DNA of 6,003 bases from an uncultured Eubacteriales bacterium (GCA_900313765.1 OMSN01000145.1:1-6003), one strand, 5' to 3'; positions 1 to 6,003 are shown, numbered from the stretch's first letter. Numbers and translations: made by a program. Notes: a model not told the origin generated them from the letters alone.

Positions 1-458
1 GCGCCGATATAGGGATTCTTCTTCAGGTCTTCATCCACCAGCAGGCGCACATGTCCTTCCGTGTCATTCATCAGCCCGAGCACACTGGCACTTCCCTGCA
101 GGCAGTTCATATACTCCCACATATACTCTTCCGGGCCAAATGAGAGCCTTGCCGATCCGATCTGTTTCGTGATCTCTTTTGTCTTGAACGGCTTGTCCCC
201 CGGCATGAGCAACAGATAGAAGTTCGTCTTCTGCCGGTTGCACAGAAACACGTTCTTGCAGATGGGCGCCTTCAGAACCTTCTCGATCCTCTGGCAGTCC
301 TCCATCGTCTCCGCGCGGTCATGGTCTGCCCGCTTGAAGGTGATCCCCGCCTTGGTAAGGAATCTGTATGTACGCATCTCCTGGTCCGGGCGTCCTTCCG
401 GAAGGTCCGGCCGGTCATTTGCCTTCTCCGGCGCGCCGTCATAAAGTGTTGTCTTCAT
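1..458 (-). CDS. YbaK/ProX-type prolyl-tRNA deacylase, 3'-truncated by the window edge
   Basis: The 152 visible residues match the YbaK/aminoacyl-tRNA deacylase superfamily, closest to the PrdX/ProX group. Family members hydrolyse mischarged aminoacyl-prolyl-tRNA (typically Ala- or Cys-tRNA-Pro) in trans in the cytoplasm, protecting proline codons from misreading. The family core is visible at residues 67-85 (KNVFLCNRQKTNFYLLLMP), followed by KPFKTKEITKQIGSARLSF at 89-107 and the GSASVLGLMND segment at 122-132, which together form the substrate pocket. Free-standing members are about 160-175 residues, so only the last dozen or so are missing. The ATG at 456-458 is chosen because AAAGGG lies 10 bases upstream. 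The first roughly 25 residues are polar and probably a flexible extension. The gene follows the GTPase after 7 bases and shares its transcript. The family is secure; the exact mischarged amino acid is not decided by sequence. Confidence 0.9.
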   Translation of the reverse strand, partial: MKTTLYDGAPEKANDRPDLPEGRPDQEMRTYRFLTKAGITFKRADHDRAETMEDCQRIEKVLKAPICKNVFLCNRQKTNFYLLLMPGDKPFKTKEITKQIGSARLSFGPEEYMWEYMNCLQGSASVLGLMNDTEGHVRLLVDEDLKKNPYIG

Positions 459-465
459 CGTGTAC

Positions 466-474
466 TCACCCTTT
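466..474 (-). promoter_or_regulatory. Ribosome-binding site of the deacylase overlapping the GTPase stop codon
   Basis: Read on the minus strand, AAAGGGTGA contains both the purine-rich Shine-Dalgarno and the TGA stop of the upstream GTPase. The deacylase ATG follows 7 bases after the stop. Ribosomes terminating on the GTPase therefore sit on the initiation site of the next gene, which suggests translational coupling. Confidence 0.65.
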
Positions 475-1410
475 CATCTCTGTTTCAGGAAAATAAGAAT
501 CGATCCGGTCTTTCTTCAGATTCTCGCCGACCAGGATCACCACATTCTGGCCCTGTCCGGTCTGCCCGGTCCGGATCCCGTCGTGGCTGGCATTGATCTC
601 AAACCATGCATCGCCGTCCGGCAGGAATCCCTTGATCCGGAAGATGCTGCCGCAGTCCGGATCCTCCAGCAGCTTTCGTGCGGTTTCCGTCAGTGTCGCA
701 GGCGTCATGGCAAGATCCATATAGTACAGAGAGCCGAATCCGCCTTCCCGGACGACCTGCAGCTTGATATGGTCCTCCGCCCGGTATCCGCACCCTGCAA
801 GATCCCGGAAGTCCTCGTCCGTCAGGTCCTTCCAGTCCCTGGCGATGACTTCTCCCCCGAACCTTCTGCGGCAGCCAAACTGTTCCATCGCCCGGTTGAT
901 ATGGGCAATCGTGCGGCTGATCTGCTCCGGCGCAGCCTCCTGGGTCCTGGACAGTACGACCCTGCCTGCGTCCGCCAGCTGAGATACCAGGAGATAGTCT
1001 GCGTCTCTGGACAGATCCTCCTCCAGCTTCGCGTCCGCTACGGCGATCACATTGCCGATCTCGTACCAGCGGCTCAGAGGCTCTTCATACAGAGCGTCAA
1101 AGAATTCATCCACATCATAGATTCCGGATGGTTCGATCAGCACCCGGTCATATCCCTGCATGCCGAGCGCGATCAGCTTCGTCCTGAACCTTCTGCGGTA
1201 GCAGTCGATATCGCCCCCGATCACCATCTCCGTGGATGCGCCGCGCATCTCCAGATCGTGGAGAAGCAGCATATCCACATTGACGGCTCCAAAGTCATTT
1301 TCAATGATCCCGATCCTTAGTCCCTGATCCAGCAGCCATCCCGCGTACAGCTTCAGAAACGTTGTCTTGCCGGATCCCAGGAATCCGGTGATTAGGTCAA
1401 TCTTTGTCAT
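466..1410 (-). CDS. CobW/COG0523-family P-loop GTPase with atypical metal-binding and guanine motifs
   Basis: This 314-residue protein belongs to the G3E class (CobW, HypB, UreG), soluble GTPases that commonly deliver zinc, cobalt or nickel to metalloenzymes. Visible hallmarks are the Walker A GFLGSGKT at residues 9-16, the EPSGI motif at 93-97 (family form ExSG), the VAD strand end at 124-126, and a CobW C-terminal-like domain at about 250-307 (IFRIKGF, then VVILVGENLKKDRI). Two motifs depart from the family: the metal site normally GCxCC reads GDIDC at 66-70, and the guanine-specificity motif NKxD reads SRTQ at 154-157. There is no histidine-rich metal tract. The ATG at 1408-1410 overlaps the ABC-F stop as ATGA. 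The best upstream purine run, GGAGGAG at 1425-1431, is 14 bases away, so coupled re-initiation is likely. The fold assignment is firm; metal and client are unknown, and ordinary chaperone activity should not be assumed. Confidence 0.88.
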   Translation of the reverse strand: MTKIDLITGFLGSGKTTFLKLYAGWLLDQGLRIGIIENDFGAVNVDMLLLHDLEMRGASTEMVIGGDIDCYRRRFRTKLIALGMQGYDRVLIEPSGIYDVDEFFDALYEEPLSRWYEIGNVIAVADAKLEEDLSRDADYLLVSQLADAGRVVLSRTQEAAPEQISRTIAHINRAMEQFGCRRRFGGEVIARDWKDLTDEDFRDLAGCGYRAEDHIKLQVVREGGFGSLYYMDLAMTPATLTETARKLLEDPDCGSIFRIKGFLPDGDAWFEINASHDGIRTGQTGQGQNVVILVGENLKKDRIDSYFPETEMKG

Positions 1411-3245
1411 GTCTGTGCCGCGATCTCCTCCGCAAGTTCATTGAGGATCAGCCAGCGCTCTTCCTTGGCGGACAGCTGGTCCTGCACCTCTTCCTTCTGT
1501 TTTGTCAGCTCCTCCAGCTTCGTATACTGCGTCGCGCATTCCAGGATCTGGGCATCCAGCTCACGGATCCGCTCCTCCAGGGCCGCGATCTCTTCATCGA
1601 TATGATCATACTCCTGCTGTTCCCTGTAGGACATCTTTTTTCTGCGCGAGGCACTCTTCTGCTGTGCGTACTGCTGCGCGGCAGTCGGATTGCCTCCGGA
1701 GGATCCGCCCGCAGCCATGCCTGCGCGGCCTGCAGCGTCAGCTCCTGACGCCGCTTCTTCCCGGCGCTTCTCATAGTAGTCGGTGAAGCCGCCTTCGTAC
1801 TGCTTCCATTCGCCGCCTTCTTCAAAGGCAAATATGCGGCTCACGATACGGTCGAGGAAATACCGGTCGTGGGATACCGTGATCACGATTCCGAGGAAAT
1901 GATCCAGGTAGTCTTCCAGGATCTCCAGCGTCTCGATGTCCAGATCGTTGGTTGGCTCATCCAGGAGCAGCACATTGGGCTGGGTCATCAGAACAGACAG
2001 AAGATACAGGCGCCGTCTCTCGCCTCCGGACAGCGCGCTGATCTTCGCCCACTGCATCCTGGGATCGAACAGGAACTTCTCGCACATCTGCGAAGCCGTG
2101 ATCAGGCCATCTGTCGTACGGACATACTCTCCGATATTCTTCACATATTCAAGGACCGTCTGCGTCTCGTCGGGCATGACGCTCTCCTGGCGGAAATAAC
2201 CGATGCGCACGGTCTCTCCCGCGACGACGCTGCCGCTGTCCGGCTCCAGAACCCCCGCTATGATATTCATCAGGGTGGATTTGCCGCAGCCGTTGGGACC
2301 GATGATCCCGATCCGGTCATCCCGAAGGAAGATATAGCTGAAATCATCGACCACCACCTTCCGGCCGAAGGCTTTATGGATGTGTTCCAGCTCCAGCGTC
2401 TTCTTCCCCAGGCGCGATGTCACGGAGCCCATGGTCAGGGTGCTCTGCTCCAGCCTCCTTCGTGCCTGGCGGGATGCCTCCTGAAGATCCTCAAACCGGT
2501 GGATCCTTGCCTGCTGCTTGGTCGACCTTGCCTGCGCTCCGCGCCGGATCCAGGCAAGCTCGGTGCGCATCAGATTCTCTCTCTTATGCTGGCCCCTTGC
2601 CTCCTGCTCCAGCCGCTCCGCCTTCTTCTCCAGATAGGTCTCATAATTGCCCTCATAGGTATACAGGTCTCCCCGGTCCAGCTCCGCGATCCTCGTGGTG
2701 ACCCGGTCCAGAAAATACCGGTCGTGCGTGACCAGGAGCAGCTCCCCCTTGAACTTCAGAAGCCAGTCCTCCAGCCACAGGATCATGTCCTGGTCCAGAT
2801 GGTTGGTGGGCTCATCCAGGATCAGCAGTTCCGCTTCGGACAACAGGGTCTGCGCCAGGGCAACTCTCTTGCGCTGGCCGCCGGACAGCGTTCCCATCAG
2901 GGCATCATGATCTGTCATCCCCAGGCGGTTCAGCATGGAACGCGCCTGGGCTTCCTCCTCGGTTCCGCTTCGCCTCCCCGGCATGACCGCGCCAAGGACC
3001 GTCTCATCCTCCGGGTACTCCGGGTTCTGCGCCAGATACGAGATGGTGACATCCCGCCCGCAGATCACCTGCCCCTCATCGCTCTCCACGATGCCGGCCA
3101 CGATCTTCAGAAGCGTGGACTTGCCGGTCCCGTTTACTCCGATCAGACCGATCCTCTCTCCGGAATCAATCCCCAGCGTGACGTCATGGAACAGATCCTT
3201 CGTCCCGTATGTTTTTCCAATATGTTCCAGATTCAAACGATTCAT
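1407..3245 (-). CDS. ABC-F family ATPase, Uup-like, with C-terminal coiled coil
   Basis: This 612-residue soluble protein has two ABC nucleotide-binding domains in tandem and no membrane segments, the ABC-F layout. Such proteins bind the ribosomal E site and modulate elongation or rescue stalled ribosomes; some confer antibiotic resistance. Domain 1 has Walker A GVNGTGKST (36-44), signature LSGGQ (120-124), Walker B LLILDEP (140-146) and switch histidine H174. Domain 2 has GPNGCGKST (316-324), LSGGE (405-409), VLLLDEP (425-431) and H459. The interdomain linker (about 190-280) contains AWIRRGAQARSTKQQARI, resembling Uup rather than EttA. A Gly/Ala-rich low-complexity stretch (about 498-528) leads to a charged heptad-like coiled coil (about 540-612), also Uup-like. 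The start is supported by GGAGG 8 bases upstream. All catalytic residues are intact. The Uup-type assignment is good; a resistance role cannot be judged from sequence alone. Confidence 0.93.
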   Translation of the reverse strand: MNRLNLEHIGKTYGTKDLFHDVTLGIDSGERIGLIGVNGTGKSTLLKIVAGIVESDEGQVICGRDVTISYLAQNPEYPEDETVLGAVMPGRRSGTEEEAQARSMLNRLGMTDHDALMGTLSGGQRKRVALAQTLLSEAELLILDEPTNHLDQDMILWLEDWLLKFKGELLLVTHDRYFLDRVTTRIAELDRGDLYTYEGNYETYLEKKAERLEQEARGQHKRENLMRTELAWIRRGAQARSTKQQARIHRFEDLQEASRQARRRLEQSTLTMGSVTSRLGKKTLELEHIHKAFGRKVVVDDFSYIFLRDDRIGIIGPNGCGKSTLMNIIAGVLEPDSGSVVAGETVRIGYFRQESVMPDETQTVLEYVKNIGEYVRTTDGLITASQMCEKFLFDPRMQWAKISALSGGERRRLYLLSVLMTQPNVLLLDEPTNDLDIETLEILEDYLDHFLGIVITVSHDRYFLDRIVSRIFAFEEGGEWKQYEGGFTDYYEKRREEAASGADAAGRAGMAAGGSSGGNPTAAQQYAQQKSASRRKKMSYREQQEYDHIDEEIAALEERIRELDAQILECATQYTKLEELTKQKEEVQDQLSAKEERWLILNELAEEIAAQT

Positions 3246-3328
3246 ATACTGCGCCTCCGGGGCACAACGATAGCTAAAAAAGCAGACAGCACCTTGCCGG
3301 ATGCCGTCTGCCGCGATGTCAGTTCCAC
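3242..3328 (-). CDS. Possible small leader ORF (28 codons) across the terminator, overlapping the ABC-F start
   Basis: A GTG at 3326-3328 is preceded by GGGAG (3334-3338) with 5 bases between, and opens a 28-codon frame ending in RRRSI. The frame reads through the whole terminator hairpin and T-tract, and its TGA (3242-3244) overlaps the ABC-F ATG as ATGA. An in-frame ATG at 3350-3352 would give 36 codons but lacks a ribosome-binding site. The arrangement resembles leader peptides that control some antibiotic-responsive ABC-F genes. However, the frame is also open further upstream without a stop, and open frames arise easily in G+C-rich DNA, so this may be chance. No similarity to a known peptide is recognised. 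Confidence 0.25.
   Translation of the reverse strand: MELTSRQTASGKVLSAFLAIVVPRRRSI
3254..3258 (-). promoter_or_regulatory. Shine-Dalgarno of the ABC-F gene
   Basis: GGAGG on the minus strand lies 8 bases before the ATG at 3243-3245, near-ideal spacing, and fixes the ABC-F start. It begins only 17 bases after the T-tract of the upstream terminator, leaving no obvious room for a separate promoter. Confidence 0.8.
3276..3311 (-). terminator. Intrinsic terminator, possible attenuator, between the kinase and ABC-F genes
   Basis: On the minus strand, GCAGACGGCA (3302-3311) pairs with TGCTGTCTGC (3282-3291) over 10 base pairs with one G-U wobble. The loop is 10 bases, within which CC and GG could pair further. 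Six T residues follow at once (3276-3281). This is a textbook Rho-independent terminator. It lies 60 bases after the kinase stop, so it may end the hydrogenase-kinase transcript. It also ends just 30 bases before the ABC-F start codon, so any promoter driving ABC-F from upstream would have to transcribe through it. No convincing -35/-10 pair was recognised in 3246-3371. The opposite strand has no U-run, so the terminator acts in one direction. Confidence 0.82.
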
Positions 3329-3371
3329 TGCCGCTCCCGCGCCCAGAACCATATGAGACGCAGGGCAGCGC

Positions 3372-4571
3372 TTATTCCTGAATAAAATGCTGCAGCTCCC
3401 ACCCGGATTCGATCCGCTTCATCAGTTCCGGGATCGGCAGAAGTCCGGACAGAGAGTCGTACTGTGTGATGCACATGGAGCCGCATCCTGCCGCGATCTT
3501 CAGACAGGTCTCCGGATCCATTCCATGGCTGATCCCGTACAGGAATCCTGCGATCGCGGTATCACCGGCGCCCGTGCCTGACAGGATCCGGTCCGGCTTG
3601 AAGCTGTCCTGGAAGAGATCCCTGTCTCCCCATCCGATACCGGTATAGACACCCTCTGCAGCGTCGGCCTGCTCCGGATTGCATTCCCTGGCATGGGCAC
3701 GCATCCGCTCAGCAATGGAGAGCATATGGTCCTCCGGGGAGGAGAGGAAATACATGCCCGCTGCACCACACTTGAGAAGGATGCTTCCACAGCCCATATC
3801 CAGCGCCTTGCGCGCCAGCGGGCGGACATCATCCTTCAGCGACAGGGTCATGCAGATATCTTTTCCTGTCTCCTTTGTCTTTCTCTGCCAGTACTCATAG
3901 CGCTCCCGGTCGAGCATGAACCCCAGCTCTTCGATGCTTGGCACGAAGAAGTCCACATAAGGCAGGGTCTTTTTGAGCAGCCCTTCCCAGTCGGCTTTTC
4001 CTGAGTCCGAACCTGCATCCGGCATCGCCATGTCCAGGCTGGTGATCAGACCGGTCTCCTGCATGGAGCGGTACATTCCGGCAAGCCGCACACCGCCGTC
4101 CTGATAGATGGAGCGCATCAGCGCCGGATAGCCGAAATGGAAATACTGCCTGGCTGCAACCTTCTCCATATCCAGATCTTCCGGATAAAAATGGTCATTC
4201 GCGCCTGGATCGACCAGGAAACAGCGGTCGCTCCCCGGAACAGATATAACAATCGTATAGGACGTTTCGTCATCCTTCGATATGATGAACTCGGGAGAAG
4301 CCCCGCGATTTCTGTAGTTGCCTGCAATCATATGGCCGAAGGCGTCATCTCCGACCTTCGCCACCAGGGACACATCCGCTCCCAGGACAAACATGGCAAG
4401 GCCGGTATTGGATACACAGCCTCCCGGGGATGCATCCGCACGGCCTACCTCCCGGAGTTTGCCCGGCCGGATCACTTCCTCCAGTGTCCGCCCCTGGTAA
4501 TATTCCATGGGAAATGCAGGAGTGATGTCCATGGATATATAACCTGCTGTAATCATTTTGCTCTCAGACAT
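3372..4571 (-). CDS. PfkB-family (ribokinase-like) carbohydrate or nucleoside kinase
   Basis: This 399-residue cytoplasmic kinase transfers the ATP gamma-phosphate to a sugar or nucleoside hydroxyl. The first PfkB signature is at residues 49-79: PGG with N55, then LGADVSLVAKVGDDAFG. The second is at 331-346, SGTGAGDTAIAGFLYG, with the anion-hole GAGD and catalytic base D337; many relatives have DTTGAGD there. Other family features are SLD (178-180), the VPSIEEL segment (210-216, usually N or S before the Glu) and the LLKCGAAG strand-turn (265-272). It is longer than the usual 300-340 residues, with an insert near 20-45 and another around 283-325 ahead of the active-site loop. The ATG at 4569-4571 has an excellent AGGGAGG-type Shine-Dalgarno. 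The gene overlaps the hydrogenase gene by 8 bases. The family is certain; the substrate cannot be named. Confidence 0.9.
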   Translation of the reverse strand: MSESKMITAGYISMDITPAFPMEYYQGRTLEEVIRPGKLREVGRADASPGGCVSNTGLAMFVLGADVSLVAKVGDDAFGHMIAGNYRNRGASPEFIISKDDETSYTIVISVPGSDRCFLVDPGANDHFYPEDLDMEKVAARQYFHFGYPALMRSIYQDGGVRLAGMYRSMQETGLITSLDMAMPDAGSDSGKADWEGLLKKTLPYVDFFVPSIEELGFMLDRERYEYWQRKTKETGKDICMTLSLKDDVRPLARKALDMGCGSILLKCGAAGMYFLSSPEDHMLSIAERMRAHARECNPEQADAAEGVYTGIGWGDRDLFQDSFKPDRILSGTGAGDTAIAGFLYGISHGMDPETCLKIAAGCGSMCITQYDSLSGLLPIPELMKRIESGWELQHFIQE

Positions 4572-6003
4572 ATGACTCCCTCCCTTTTTTATTACTCTTC
4601 CATTTCTGATGCTTATGGATCGCAGAGGCTGTCTTATTGACAGGCTGTACGGTTCCCGCGCCGGCTACACAGCCGCCGGGGCAGGCCATGCCCTCCAGAA
4701 GATATCCATTGTACTTGCCGGCCTTCGCTGCCAGGAGCATCTTCTTGCACTCAGCCAGACCGTCCGCGGCCATGACTTTCACGTCTCCGCGCTCCGGATA
4801 ACGCTCTTTGATCACATTGACAACTGCCTGGGCTACCTGCCCGCTGATCGCAAAGGCGCGTCCGTCTCCGCTGGCGCCGTGCATCGGATCTGTATCCTCC
4901 AGCTGATCGAAATCAACGTTTTTTGCCTGCAGCATGCCGAGCACTTCCTCGAAAGTCAGTACAAAGTCCACATCGGACCGCACGCTTCGGCGGCTCGCCT
5001 CCAGCTTCTTCGCCACGCACGGGCCGATAAATACAACCTTGCAGCCCGGGTGCGCTTTCTTGAGAAGACGGCCGGTGAGGACCATCGGCGTAAGTGCCAT
5101 GGAGATGCACTCTGCCTTGTCCGGGAGAAGTTTCTTCGCAAAAGCAGACCAGGAAGGACAACAGGAAGTGCCCATCCACGGAAGCTTCTCCGGGACTTCC
5201 TCCACAAAATCTCTTGCCTCCTGAATGGCGCACAGGTCGGCGCCGATGGCAACTTCCACTGCATCGTGGAATCCGATCGCCTTCATGGCAGAGCGGATCT
5301 TCTCCGGCGTGCATTTAGGCCCGAACTGTCCTGTGATCGCGGGTGCCATTGCCGCGTAGACCGGGATGCCTTCCTTCATGGCCTGAATGACCTGGAAGAT
5401 CTGCGCCTTATCAGCGATGGCTCCGAAGGGGCAGTTCGCAAGGCACATCCCGCAGGAGACACATTTCTCCTGATTGATCTCAGCGCGCCCGTATTCATCC
5501 GATCCGATCGCCCCTGCTCCGCAGGCCTTCACACAGGGCCTCTCCTGGCGCAGGATCGCGTGGTACGGGCAGGCCTCAATGCATTTGCCGCACTTGACGC
5601 ATTTGCTCTGATCGATGACAGATCTGCCGTCTTTGAAGGAGATCGCATTCTTCGGGCAAACGATCTGACAGGGATGCGACAGGCAGCCCTGGCAGGCGTC
5701 CGTCACATGGACAACATTGTCCGGGCACTTGTGGCATGCGAACTTGATGATGTTGACCAGCGGCGGTTCATAGTACTTCTCCGGAATGATGCAGTCAGCA
5801 GCCCCGTCCGAGACAGGCGCATGCTCATTGGCCTTGCGCACAGGAAGCCCCATTGCAAGACGCATCCGCTCATTTACGATCGCTCTCTCAAGGAAGACAC
5901 TGTCCCTGTACGTTGATTCCTCCCCCGGAATGATCCGGTAGGGAATGTGCTCCATCTTCTTGAAAAAGTCCTTGTCATTCTCGTCATAGTCGTAAGAAAG
6001 CTG
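4564..6003 (-). CDS. Group B-type [FeFe] hydrogenase-like iron-sulfur protein, 5'-truncated by the window edge
   Basis: The frame stays open to the window edge (QLSYDYDENDKDFFKK precedes the Met at 5955), so the true start is probably outside; residues below are numbered from that Met. The N-terminal half has 16 cysteines in ferredoxin-like spacing: C74/C77, C88/C91/C96/C100, C119/C122/C125/C129, C141/C145 and C165/C168/C171/C175, enough for four [4Fe-4S] clusters. The catalytic half carries H-cluster motif L1 TSCCPSW (263-269; C265 the proton-relay position, C266 a ligand), L2 IGPCVAKKLE (310-319; C313) and L3 EGMACPGGC (421-429; C425, C429). L2 has GPC where classical group A enzymes have MPC, as in group B enzymes such as clostridial CpIII. 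The protein is cytoplasmic, without signal peptide or membrane segment. It probably makes or oxidises H2 with ferredoxin; direction and partner are not visible. Maturases HydE/F/G must be encoded elsewhere. Confidence 0.9.
   Translation of the reverse strand, partial: QLSYDYDENDKDFFKKMEHIPYRIIPGEESTYRDSVFLERAIVNERMRLAMGLPVRKANEHAPVSDGAADCIIPEKYYEPPLVNIIKFACHKCPDNVVHVTDACQGCLSHPCQIVCPKNAISFKDGRSVIDQSKCVKCGKCIEACPYHAILRQERPCVKACGAGAIGSDEYGRAEINQEKCVSCGMCLANCPFGAIADKAQIFQVIQAMKEGIPVYAAMAPAITGQFGPKCTPEKIRSAMKAIGFHDAVEVAIGADLCAIQEARDFVEEVPEKLPWMGTSCCPSWSAFAKKLLPDKAECISMALTPMVLTGRLLKKAHPGCKVVFIGPCVAKKLEASRRSVRSDVDFVLTFEEVLGMLQAKNVDFDQLEDTDPMHGASGDGRAFAISGQVAQAVVNVIKERYPERGDVKVMAADGLAECKKMLLAAKAGKYNGYLLEGMACPGGCVAGAGTVQPVNKTASAIHKHQKWKSNKKGRESYV
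4576..4584 (-). promoter_or_regulatory. Shine-Dalgarno of the PfkB kinase inside the hydrogenase 3' end
   Basis: GGGAGGGAG on the minus strand provides two overlapping registers, 4 to 7 bases before the kinase ATG. It encodes the last residues of the hydrogenase-like protein, so the kinase is translated from the same message. It decides the start at 4571 over the next in-frame Met five codons later. Confidence 0.8.

Noticed and set aside
460..1320. Plus-strand open frame (286 codons) antisense to the GTPase gene
   Set aside because: The minus strand encodes a P-loop GTPase with clear motifs; the antisense product has no recognisable features.
1869..3356. Long plus-strand open frame (495 codons) antisense to the ABC-F gene
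   Set aside because: It is a shadow of the ABC-F codon usage: its translation lacks any recognisable domain, is rich in Gln, Arg, Leu and Pro, and has no convincing ribosome-binding site.
3246..3371. Promoter for the ABC-F operon in the intergenic region
   Set aside because: I found no -35/-10 pair with acceptable sequence and spacing on the minus strand. CTGACA near 3315-3320 has no -10 partner at 16-18 bases, and the A/T-rich part near 3270-3281 is the terminator T-tract.
3372..3385. Inverted repeat TTATTC-CT-GAATAA overlapping the kinase stop codon
   Set aside because: The 6-bp A/T-rich arms with a 2-base spacer are too weak for a terminator and too short to claim as an operator; chance is likely.
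4609..5916. Long plus-strand open frame (435 codons) antisense to the hydrogenase gene
   Set aside because: The opposite strand carries unmistakable H-cluster and iron-sulfur motifs, while this frame gives a His/Arg/Leu-rich sequence without domains, typical of antisense frames in G+C-rich genes.
5953..5955. ATG at 5955 as the start of the hydrogenase-like gene
   Set aside because: The same frame is open for all 16 codons up to the window edge, and the preceding bases show no Shine-Dalgarno (a lysine/phenylalanine-coding stretch instead), so this Met is probably internal.

Overview
All of the coding capacity lies on the minus strand. Five genes are packed almost end to end, and no gap exceeds about 130 bases. 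Window order runs against transcription, so the transcribed order is [FeFe] hydrogenase-like protein (5' end outside the window), PfkB-family sugar/nucleoside kinase, a short intergenic region with a hairpin terminator, ABC-F ATPase (Uup-like), CobW/COG0523-type GTPase, and a YbaK/ProX prolyl-tRNA deacylase (3' end outside the window). The G+C-rich sequence, strong Shine-Dalgarno sites, a multi-cluster group B-type [FeFe] hydrogenase and the PrdX-like deacylase suggest an anaerobic Clostridia member, perhaps a Lachnospiraceae gut bacterium. That placement is inference from gene types and style, not from a marker gene.

Region 1 (3372-6003) is a two-gene unit. The hydrogenase-like protein carries 16 N-terminal cysteines that could hold four [4Fe-4S] clusters, plus the three H-cluster motifs. 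Its stop codon lies 8 bases inside the PfkB kinase gene, so the two are almost certainly co-transcribed. A metabolic link between them is not evident from sequence.

Region 2 (3246-3371) is intergenic. A 10-bp GC-rich stem followed by six U residues on the minus strand is a convincing intrinsic terminator. It stops only 17 bases before the ABC-F Shine-Dalgarno. It is therefore either the end of the hydrogenase-kinase transcript or an attenuator in the ABC-F leader, or both.

Region 3 (1-3245) is a tightly coupled three-gene unit. The ABC-F stop and the GTPase start overlap as ATGA. The GTPase stop is embedded in the ribosome-binding site of the deacylase, with 7 bases between the genes. Two of the three products act on translation (ribosome-bound ABC-F ATPase; editing of mischarged tRNA). 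The third, the GTPase, departs from its family in two diagnostic motifs: the metal-binding CxCC reads DIDC, and the guanine-recognition NKxD reads SRTQ. I consider that GTPase and the terminator-in-leader arrangement the most interesting signals here. I saw no tRNA, rRNA, CRISPR array, insertion sequence or clear defence system.
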